Shown piece after piece: positions 17,625-25,017 of a DNA stretch of 64,000 nt (within the stretch, counting starts at the first letter, position 1; each line of letters opens with the position of its first letter). Origin of the DNA: Algoriphagus sp. AGSA1. Lineage in GTDB: Bacteria; Bacteroidota; Bacteroidia; Cytophagales; Cyclobacteriaceae. A program made the translations under genes and the position numbers. Below the pieces are notes generated by a model. That model saw nothing but the letters and a program-made list of their open reading frames with translations, did no database searches and was not told where the DNA came from. The stretch spans positions 29,189 to 93,188 of the forward strand of contig NZ_JAJUWR010000027.1 of the NCBI RefSeq assembly GCF_021390545.1, given 5' to 3'.

Positions 17625-18956
17625 TCAGAGCATTCGCACCTCTTCCCGAAAGCTGATTCCATGGTTCTCCAGCGTCGCCAACACCGGATTGTAAATCTCC
17701 GGAAGCACAGGGATGTGGAGGCCTTTCAGTTTAATGTCCCCATCCAGAAATAGGTCAACAGCAATTGCGAGCGGAAGTCCAACCGTCTTTGCCATGGCCG
17801 TGTAGGTGGCATCTTCACCAAAGGACACCAAACTTGATCGGATTTCTTTGATGCCTTCTGTAGATTTGATTTGGAAGAGGTGCTGCATTGCGATCATGTC
17901 CTTGTCTTCGGGATAAAGCTTCCAGTTTTTCTCCAAAATCGCCTGCAAAATCGCAGCCGGAGAGCCCTTTTTCATTGGTAGCAAGTCATTTCCAAACAGT
18001 CCCAGCCACTGGATTTTCTCCCATGTCGGGAAATCAAAATCAGGGATCAGATTCCCGAGTTTTTCTTCTACGGAAAGTTTAGGATCGTACGGCAGAAATG
18101 CGTTCAAAAATTGCCTCAAAGTTGTGTCTTCGGGTAGATTCATCTGAAAACCATCGTCACACATGCCCAGTTGTACGAAGACGTTCCAAGCTTTGCAGAA
18201 GCCTGATCTTCTTAAAGTCCCGCGGAGCATGGTGCCGATTTTTTCCAGTCCATACACCTGTCTATAGCTGAGCGAATCCCGGTTGGGATAGCCGTCAAAG
18301 TCACCCAATCCCGGGAATTGAATAGTTTGGAGTCGGTTGAAAAGCTGATGATAGGGGACAAATTTCAACTCTCCGTTTTCTATGTAGCGGGAAGTGCCCT
18401 GACCCGCCAGCACCACGTTCCTTGGATTCCAGGTAAACTTGTATTTCCAGGGATTGTCCTCTGAATCAGGTGCCAGCAGTCCACCACAATAGGATTTGAA
18501 AGAGAGGATTTCTTCGCCTTTTGACTTCGCCAAGTTGATGATCCGCATGGCAGACATGTGGTCTATTCCTGGATCCAAACCGCATTCATTCAGAAAAAAC
18601 AAGCCCTTTGCTTCGATTTCCGATTTCATTTCACGCATTTGCTCAGATTCATAGGAAGCCGAGAAAAAATGGATTTTGAAATGCAGACAATCCTTTGCCA
18701 CCAGTGGATGCATAAAAGCAGGTAGCATGGAGATCACGACATCTGCCTCTTTGATCAGTGACCGTCGTGATTCTATATCCTCAATGTCCAGTTGGCGGGC
18801 TTGGGTATTTGGCTGGTTTTTAAGCTTTTTGATTGCGGAATCCAGATCTATGTCCGCCAAGATTAACCGTCGGTCTTTGGATTGGCAGCTTTTTGCCAGA
18901 AAATCGATCAGGAAAACAGCGGATTTTCCCCCGCCTAAAATCAGGATGGTGTGCAT
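17625..18956 (-). CDS. saccharopine dehydrogenase family protein
   Basis: A 443-residue oxidoreductase with an N-terminal Rossmann motif ('ILGGGKSAVFLIDFLA', residues 5-20) and the C-terminal saccharopine dehydrogenase domain beginning near 'NECGLDPGIDHMSAM' (about 133-147). The family includes saccharopine reductase of lysine metabolism and carboxynorspermidine synthase; normal length favours the former, but the substrate is not certain. It converges on trmN6 with a 2-base gap. Confidence 0.85.
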   Translation of the reverse strand: MHTILILGGGKSAVFLIDFLAKSCQSKDRRLILADIDLDSAIKKLKNQPNTQARQLDIEDIESRRSLIKEADVVISMLPAFMHPLVAKDCLHFKIHFFSASYESEQMREMKSEIEAKGLFFLNECGLDPGIDHMSAMRIINLAKSKGEEILSFKSYCGGLLAPDSEDNPWKYKFTWNPRNVVLAGQGTSRYIENGELKFVPYHQLFNRLQTIQFPGLGDFDGYPNRDSLSYRQVYGLEKIGTMLRGTLRRSGFCKAWNVFVQLGMCDDGFQMNLPEDTTLRQFLNAFLPYDPKLSVEEKLGNLIPDFDFPTWEKIQWLGLFGNDLLPMKKGSPAAILQAILEKNWKLYPEDKDMIAMQHLFQIKSTEGIKEIRSSLVSFGEDATYTAMAKTVGLPLAIAVDLFLDGDIKLKGLHIPVLPEIYNPVLATLENHGISFREEVRML

Positions 18957-19076
18957 GTGATAGAGAGTTGCCCCGTCTAAAATCGAGAATATATTTTAGG
19001 GTAAAAAATTGTGACGGGAATATTAAAGAGAACAATTTTTTACCTTACCCGTTAGGAGAACTCCAATTAGAGAAAG

Positions 19077-19559
19077 ATGAGTAAGAAACTAAAAATAGAA
19101 GCTGAGTTTGAAGAGTTGGCGTGGGAGGAACTGACCATAGCAGAGCAGCAACTGATGATGCGGGCGAGAAAAGTATCTGAAAAAGCCTATGCACCCTATT
19201 CTGACTTTCATGTGGGGGCGGCTGTGAGGCTGGAATCGGGTGAAATTCTGCAGTCCAGTAATCAGGAAAATGTAAGTTTTCCCGTGGGGGTTTGTGCGGA
19301 GCGCTTGGTACTTGGCTATGCCGGGGCTAATTTTCCGGATCTCGCTGTGAAGGAAATCGCAATCGTAGCACGTAGGAAAGGGGATGAGATCTGGGCGGGA
19401 GTTTCACCTTGCGGGCTTTGCCGGCAGACAATCAACGAAGTGGAAATGAGATTCAATCAGCCCATCATCATCCTTATTCAAAATCCCGATGGTTCTGTAC
19501 TTCGATTTCAGGGAATCCAGACGCTTTTGCCATTCAAATTTGACGATCTGAACGGATAG
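19077..19559 (+). CDS. cdd: cytidine deaminase
   Basis: A 160-residue homotetramer-type cytidine deaminase of pyrimidine salvage. The zinc site is 'PVGVCAERL' (Cys and catalytic Glu) plus 'SPCGLCRQ' (two Cys). The substrate-binding 'PYSDFHVGAAV' is also present. Length is slightly over the 130-140 norm because of an N-terminal helix. It is monocistronic. Confidence 0.95.
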   Translation: MSKKLKIEAEFEELAWEELTIAEQQLMMRARKVSEKAYAPYSDFHVGAAVRLESGEILQSSNQENVSFPVGVCAERLVLGYAGANFPDLAVKEIAIVARRKGDEIWAGVSPCGLCRQTINEVEMRFNQPIIILIQNPDGSVLRFQGIQTLLPFKFDDLNG

Positions 19560-19619
19560 TATTTTATTGGTTCCTTGATGAAGTATCTATTGATTAATGG
19601 TTTTTACTTTGTGAAATTT

Positions 19620-19669
19620 CCCTATCCCCACCCTTTGAAAAGGGGGGGGATTGCATCAATTTGAACCTC
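19620..19669 (+). repeat. dispersed intergenic repeat, second copy
   Basis: A C-tract/G-tract hairpin (CCCTTT..AAAGGG region, 19631-19649) is followed by ATTGCATCAATTTGAACCTC. The layout matches the copy at about 14789-14837 (hairpin, ATTGC, AA, TTTGAACCTC), in the same orientation. Confidence 0.5.
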
Positions 19670-19722
19670 ATCAATAGATTCCATGAACTTACTTGGGATC
19701 TGCTTAACAACCATAAAGAGTT

Positions 19723-20370
19723 TTGAAGAAAAGTATCAGTTTTCAGTATCAGGCGCACTATTCAATTTCACATGAGCCTACTTTCGAAGAGAATGAGGTC
19801 TGGCTGGTGCTGCATGGATACGGGCAATTAGCCGAGTTCTTTCTCAGAAAATTTCAGGGCTTGGATTCTGCGGATCGGCTTTTTGTGGCACCTGAAGCGA
19901 TGAATTACAGTTACCTCAATGGTTTTTCGGGGAGAGTTGGTGCGAATTGGATGACAAAGCATGAACGTGAAGTCGCCATACAAAACAACCATACTTATCT
20001 GGATCTTTTGATGGATAAGCTACTTTCGCAGTATAGTGTGATGCCAACAATCAATGTACTGGGATTCTCACAGGGAGCGGCCACCGCCACACGTTGGGCA
20101 AGTAGATGGGCAGGTGAAATAAGTCGGTTGCTACTTTGGTCCGGAGGTTTTGCCCAAGATATGGTTTTGGACGATGCGCGGGAGAAGTTTTCACAAACTG
20201 AATTTACGCTGATCCTAGGAGACCGGGACGAATTTGTCACGCCGGAAAGCCTTGAAATACAGGAAGAATTGATCAGAAATCTGGGTAAAAAGGTAAAAAG
20301 GGCGACTTTTTCGGGAGGACATGAAATTGATGCTGAATTGCTTTCAAAAATTCTTGATTCAAGTGAGTAA
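19723..20370 (+). CDS. alpha/beta hydrolase, phospholipase/carboxylesterase type
   Basis: A 215-residue cytoplasmic serine hydrolase read from a TTG at 19723, the only start that keeps the first strand 'ISFQYQAHYS'. It has the oxyanion strand 'WLVLHGYGQ', nucleophile 'LGFSQGAAT' (Ser about 113), acid in 'LGDRDEFV' and final 'SGGHEID' histidine. Length and motifs match the small carboxylesterase/phospholipase family (PF02230). The substrate is unknown. Confidence 0.82.
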   Translation: MKKSISFQYQAHYSISHEPTFEENEVWLVLHGYGQLAEFFLRKFQGLDSADRLFVAPEAMNYSYLNGFSGRVGANWMTKHEREVAIQNNHTYLDLLMDKLLSQYSVMPTINVLGFSQGAATATRWASRWAGEISRLLLWSGGFAQDMVLDDAREKFSQTEFTLILGDRDEFVTPESLEIQEELIRNLGKKVKRATFSGGHEIDAELLSKILDSSE

Positions 20371-20465
20371 ATCCCACTATATTGGCACTTCAATCGCTTA
20401 ATTAACCATAGAATTTGATCAGAATTCGACTTTCACTATTTTTCTGAAAATTTTGTAAACCACCA

Positions 20466-20903
20466 ATGCTTTCCCTTACCGAAAAGGAGATAGACCTTAT
20501 CTCCACTCAATTACTCAAAGGAATGATCTGTTTCTATCAGATCGATAAGAAGAAAATCCACCACATGCCGGATGACGAGGATTATTATAATTATGACCTG
20601 ACAGAGGCAGAAGAGGATGTACTGGATGAGATCGAGGAGAATCCGGATAATTATGCGGAGTTTACCCAGATGGAGCCAGCTCAGGAGCATCAGATGATGC
20701 AGGACTTTATAGACCGTCGCGTCAAGGAAAGAAACCTTGCGGAGGATTTGGTCAGCTCACTCACCAAACCAAAAGCCAATACTGCTTTTAAATTTCTGAT
20801 CGAAGATTCTAAGTACAAAACCGAGTGGGCAGAATTCCGCAGGGAAAAGTACCACGACTGGATCAGGGAGCAGGTGGATAGTTTCAACTATACCGAAGAT
20901 TAA
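20466..20903 (+). CDS. UPF0158 family protein
   Basis: A 145-residue acidic soluble protein of the UPF0158 type: an 'LLKGMICFYQIDKKKI' strand region, a long acidic stretch, then 'FIDRRVKERNLAEDLVSSL' and a C-terminal 'W..FR..KYHDWIREQV' helix. No function is established for the family. The short acidic tract at residues 38-65 is notable. Confidence 0.7.
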   Translation: MLSLTEKEIDLISTQLLKGMICFYQIDKKKIHHMPDDEDYYNYDLTEAEEDVLDEIEENPDNYAEFTQMEPAQEHQMMQDFIDRRVKERNLAEDLVSSLTKPKANTAFKFLIEDSKYKTEWAEFRREKYHDWIREQVDSFNYTED

Positions 20904-21179
20904 TGGATAGCCGGCTGATTGGGTCGGCTATATTTTTTATACCACAGGGAGTACGGAGGTTTACGCAGAGGACGCGGGGAGCGGCTTCTTCGGAAGCCTG
21001 ACGCTGAAATTCAAAATGCTCCCGCCCATATTTGCCATAGAGCGCCAGGATTTAACATGTCAATTTACCTACATAAAATATTTACCTCTTGCAAAAAAAC
21101 TCCGTTCCTGTATTTTGTTTGGGTTTGAGTTATGATGTTTTTTAGTTTAAACTATCATTTTAACCAAAACAATTTGATT
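20904..21179. other. 276-bp intergenic gap with degenerate repeat
   Basis: It starts with a hairpin-like segment after the UPF0158 stop (ATAGCCGGCTGATTGGGTCGGCTAT, arms about 20906-20912 and 20924-20930). A decayed repeat of the ACCACAGGGAGTACGGAGG / ACGCAGAGGACGCGG type follows at 20941-20980. I see no gene. Confidence 0.4.
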
Positions 21180-22285
21180 ATGAAAAATATAGGAGGTAAT
21201 TGGATTTCAGTAATTTTTTTATTGTTGTTTTTTCTTGTTCTGATGGCAGTCAAGAAAATCCATTTTTGAAAATAGAAAAAAGTGAAAACGTTTTTAATCT
21301 CAAAGGTGAAAAAATATATTTCCCGGAGATCATTAACCCTATAGCCATTAATGCTGTTGGCGATTTTCTGATCATATCAGAAAACAGGCGAAACGATCCA
21401 AAATACCCCCTTATACGCATCCTACAAAAATCACCCTTACACTATAAATCGTCTAAAGGTAAGCCAGGATTTGGGCCTTTTGAGATCCCGGATGCCACGT
21501 TGGTTGAATCAGGTGCAAATGACTCAACGTTTACTGTTTATAGTGGTATGAGTAAAACGCTCACCGATTTTTCACTGTATGATACATCTGTATTGGGCAT
21601 TCATCAATATAAGCAGCCAGAAGGGTTATTTGAAGTGTATAAAATGTTTCATGCAACCGATAGTACTGTGTTAGGAATAAAGTCCATTGACCACAATCGG
21701 CTTGTGGAAATTTCTTTAAAGGATGGGGAAAGGATAGCGGGCTATGGAACTTGGGAGAAAATCCCTGATGCAGATCACTTGATCGACTACAGCGACGCTA
21801 TAGTAAACTACCATTTAGGCCAAATCAACAAAGGATGGTTTAAAGCGAATAGAAAAGTAGGACTATTTGTCAAGGCAGGTGTATATCGGGATAGAATAGA
21901 AATATTTGACTATAATGATAAAGAATTCACAATAGTAGAGGGGCCAAGATTGGAACTCCCAAAATTTGAAATTGTACCCTCAGGTGCAAATTCCGTTGTG
22001 ATTTTTGATATAGAAAATAAATATGGTCATCGGGACATTTATATTGACGATAAGTATATTTATGACTTATACGGTGGGTTTAACGAAGAGGAAATTTTTG
22101 AAACCAATGAAGTTGCAAAAACCATCTATATCCTAACTCATTCAGGTGATGTGGTGGGAAAGTTAAATCTGGATGTATCCATAAGAGGATTGGTTGTAGA
22201 TTCAAGTCTAAAAAAAATCTACGGCATCACAACGGATAAGGATCCCGGAATTGCTGTATTTGACCTTCCTGAAGAGTTTTTGTGA
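21180..22285 (+). pseudogene. 6-bladed beta-propeller lipoprotein with signal peptide out of frame
   Basis: The ATG at 21180 opens a classical signal peptide (MKNIGGNWISVIFLLLFF), but that frame stops 30 codons in. The lipobox (FSC, Cys codon at 21236) and the whole 350-residue body are in the -1 frame, open from a TTG at 21200. Adding one T to the T7 tract (21214-21220) or T6 tract (21228-21233) would join 'LLLFF' to 'SCSDGSQENP' and restore a normal lipoprotein. The body resembles the BF3164-like 6-bladed propeller proteins of Bacteroidota. The alternative is initiation at TTG 21200, which has AGGAGGT 2 bases upstream, an unusually strong but very closely spaced site. Confidence 0.65.
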
Positions 22286-22388
22286 CGAAACACTTAATTG
22301 ATTCTTAGCAGAAAAAGAACTCAGTTATGGGTTCCTTTTTAATGTGGTCACAGAGTGGTTTTTCACCATTTTTTCCTATTTTGAGTCC

Positions 22389-22886
22389 ATGCAACAATCC
22401 GCTGAATTTTTGATCAGAAACACACTGGAACCAGGAGACCTGGGGCAGGTGGCGGCGCTACACGGTAAAGTATATTCGGAGGAATATGATTTTGGGCTTG
22501 GTTTTGAAGCGTATGTCATGGAAAGCCTACTGGAATTCTATTGCGCATACGATCTGGAAAAAGACAGGGTGTGGGTAGTAGAACATGAAGGCAGGATGGT
22601 AGGTTTTGTTCTGCTGATGCATAGGCCATCAAATCGCGCTCAGCTGCGGTATTTTATTTTGGCTAAAGAATTCCGTGGGAGAGGGATCGGAAGCAGGCTG
22701 ATGAAAGAATGGATGGAATTCTATACTGAGCGTAACTATGGTGGAGCCTATCTCTACACGACCTCTGGCCTAGATGCCGCGGCTAGTCTTTATGAACGAA
22801 TGGGTTTCCGTAAAATCAGTGAGATGAAATCAAGGAACTTTGGAATGTCCATGCTGGAGCAATACTATGAATTGGTCACCCCTTAA
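22389..22886 (+). CDS. GNAT family N-acetyltransferase
   Basis: A 165-residue acetyltransferase from the ATG at 22389; an in-frame extension to 22344 adds a non-conserved N-terminus. The acetyl-CoA-binding motif A is 'AKEFRGRGIGSRLMKEWMEF', with motif B 'YLYTTSGLDAAASLYERMGF' after it. The substrate cannot be told. It stands alone between unrelated genes. Confidence 0.85.
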   Translation: MQQSAEFLIRNTLEPGDLGQVAALHGKVYSEEYDFGLGFEAYVMESLLEFYCAYDLEKDRVWVVEHEGRMVGFVLLMHRPSNRAQLRYFILAKEFRGRGIGSRLMKEWMEFYTERNYGGAYLYTTSGLDAAASLYERMGFRKISEMKSRNFGMSMLEQYYELVTP

Positions 22887-22971
22887 TCAATAATGATTTC
22901 TACCTATGGGCAAATGAGTAAATGGTAAGTTTATCAGGTTGCGACAATTTACCATTTACCCAAAGAAGTAC

Positions 22972-23628
22972 TTACAGGTTTTTAATCAGTTGAAGTGTGT
23001 CCGCTATTTTACTCTCCAGCAGATCAAATTGCTGGTTTTTGATCCAGTCTTTTTGGAAAAGCTGCGATCCTATTCCCACACAATATACTCCTGCATCAAA
23101 CCATTCTTTTAGGTTTTCTTGGGTTGGTTCTACGCCACCGGTGGGCATGATATGTAGCTCAGGATAGACGGACTTGGCTGCAGCCACAAATGCTGGGCCT
23201 ACCACATTTCCAGGGAATGCTTTGACTAGGGTTGCGCCCAATTTTTTTGCCTGAAAAATCTCAGACATGGTCGCGCATCCCGGTATCCAGAATACTTCTT
23301 TGGAATTGCAAAACACCGCCAGTTCAGGAATCAAAGCAGGTGAAACGATGAAATCCGCTCCTGATTCGATAAAAGCATCCGCATCCTTGGTCGTGAAAAC
23401 GGTGCCAATGCCCATGACCATATCGGGATATTTTCCTGCGTAAGTATAAAGCTCTTTGAAAACCTCCAATGAGTTGACAGCCCGGTGGGTGAATTCAAAC
23501 ACCCGGATTCCTGCATTATACGAGGCGTCGAGTACGCCTTTTGCCACTTCTATATCTATATGATTGAACACAGGGATCATTCCTGTGTCGCTCATGGCCT
23601 GTAACATGTCACTTTGTGAAAATCTCAT
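22972..23628 (-). CDS. eda: 2-keto-3-deoxy-6-phosphogluconate (KDPG) aldolase
   Basis: A 218-residue class I aldolase that splits KDPG to pyruvate and glyceraldehyde 3-phosphate, and often 4-hydroxy-2-oxoglutarate. The Schiff-base lysine lies in 'ATLVKAFPGN' (about 128-137), and the phosphate-binding 'MPTGGVEPTQENLKEWF' follows. The gene lies 126 bp downstream of KDG kinase on the same strand, giving the two final steps of the hexuronate pathway. Confidence 0.93.
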   Translation of the reverse strand: MRFSQSDMLQAMSDTGMIPVFNHIDIEVAKGVLDASYNAGIRVFEFTHRAVNSLEVFKELYTYAGKYPDMVMGIGTVFTTKDADAFIESGADFIVSPALIPELAVFCNSKEVFWIPGCATMSEIFQAKKLGATLVKAFPGNVVGPAFVAAAKSVYPELHIMPTGGVEPTQENLKEWFDAGVYCVGIGSQLFQKDWIKNQQFDLLESKIADTLQLIKNL

Positions 23629-23754
23629 GTGTTTATGTTTGATTTTTTATGGTCACACCTGCTTGCCGGCAGGTGGAATCTTTCACGTTTAAAATCATCA
23701 CTATCCTGTGTGTGTTATAATGATGATTTTAATCGTGTCGATTCATATTTGTTT

Positions 23755-24750
23755 TTAGCGTAAGAGCTTACCTACATTTTTTCCTTCCACCAGCTGATTC
23801 ACTTCCTCCAGGGAGACGAAGTTTGCATCTCCGGGAATGGAGTGTTTCAACACAGAGGCTGCAACTGCAAAGTCCAGAGCGTTCTGATCATCTGCAGTAA
23901 GCAGTCCATAGATCAATCCGGCCATATAGGCGTCCCCACCGCCTATTCTATCGACTATATGGGTCATCTCATAGGTTTTGGATTCGAGCAGGGATTCCCC
24001 GTTCCATAGTATCCCGTTCAGGTTGTTTTCTGAGGCACTGATAGAATCCCGATGTGTAGTCGATACATAGCTCAAATTAGGACACATCGTTTTTGCTTTT
24101 TCACAGGCCTGCAGGTAGTCAGTTTCTTGGATCCCCATGCAGTTTTCAAAGTCCGTCAGTCCGGCAATGATCAGGTGTGAAGGGGCTATCAGTTCTGGCA
24201 TGATGTCCAATGGGCCTTTTCCGTATTGCCAGAGATTTCTTCTGTAATTGATGTCCGCACTGATTTTTACTCCTAGCTTGGAAGCCGCTGTGACTGCTGC
24301 CTTACAGAGGTCGGCCGCGGATTGTGAAATTGCCGGGGTAATTCCTGTCCAGTGAAACCAGTCCGCACCATCAAATATCTTTTCCCAATCAAAATCCTGG
24401 ACGTTCACTTGGGCAAACGCGGAATCAAAACGGTCGTAGATGATTTTAGAAGAACGCTGCATTGCGCCATTTTCCACAAAATAAACGCCCATTCTTCCTT
24501 CATTATAACGGATGAAGGACGTGTCCACCCCTGCAAATCTCAGCCTGTTTACCGCGGCTTTTCCGATTTCATGCCCGGGAAATGCTGTGACATGTGCTGC
24601 GGATAGCCCCCAGTGCGCCAATGAGATGGCCACATTGGCTTCAGCACCGCCATAATTGACCTCGTAGGATTGTGTGTTTATAAAGCGTTCGTGTCCCGGA
24701 GTAGAAAGGCGGAGCATGATTTCGCCAAGGGTGATTATTCTTTTAGTCAT
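23755..24750 (-). CDS. kdgK: 2-keto-3-deoxygluconate (KDG) kinase, PfkB family
   Basis: A 331-residue ribokinase-family sugar kinase. 'NYGGAEANVAISLAHWG' (about 29-45) is the first PfkB signature region, and 'DRIGGGDAYMAGLIYG' the second with the catalytic Asp of GGGD. The pairing with KDPG aldolase makes KDG the likely substrate. A palindrome (CCTGC..GCAGG, about 23659-23673) lies between the two genes. Confidence 0.9.
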   Translation of the reverse strand: MTKRIITLGEIMLRLSTPGHERFINTQSYEVNYGGAEANVAISLAHWGLSAAHVTAFPGHEIGKAAVNRLRFAGVDTSFIRYNEGRMGVYFVENGAMQRSSKIIYDRFDSAFAQVNVQDFDWEKIFDGADWFHWTGITPAISQSAADLCKAAVTAASKLGVKISADINYRRNLWQYGKGPLDIMPELIAPSHLIIAGLTDFENCMGIQETDYLQACEKAKTMCPNLSYVSTTHRDSISASENNLNGILWNGESLLESKTYEMTHIVDRIGGGDAYMAGLIYGLLTADDQNALDFAVAASVLKHSIPGDANFVSLEEVNQLVEGKNVGKLLR

Positions 24751-25017
24751 TTTAGGCAGGGGTATAATTTTGGATTTATCAAAAAATTAAATTTCTGTTC
24801 GTGTTTATGATGAGACAATAATAAACGCCATTTATTGCTTTACCAATAATTACCGCCCAATTCTTTGCCAAAAACGGAATAAATCCCTTGGGAATTTACG
24901 GGAAGTTTAAGTGTCGCTTTTGATTTCTTTGAGTTATACAGTGGGCCTTCAGAATATTTTTCTAATTTTGCCCCAATTTGGACTTAAGTAAAACTTTCTC
25001 TTCAATCTCCCTCTCTA

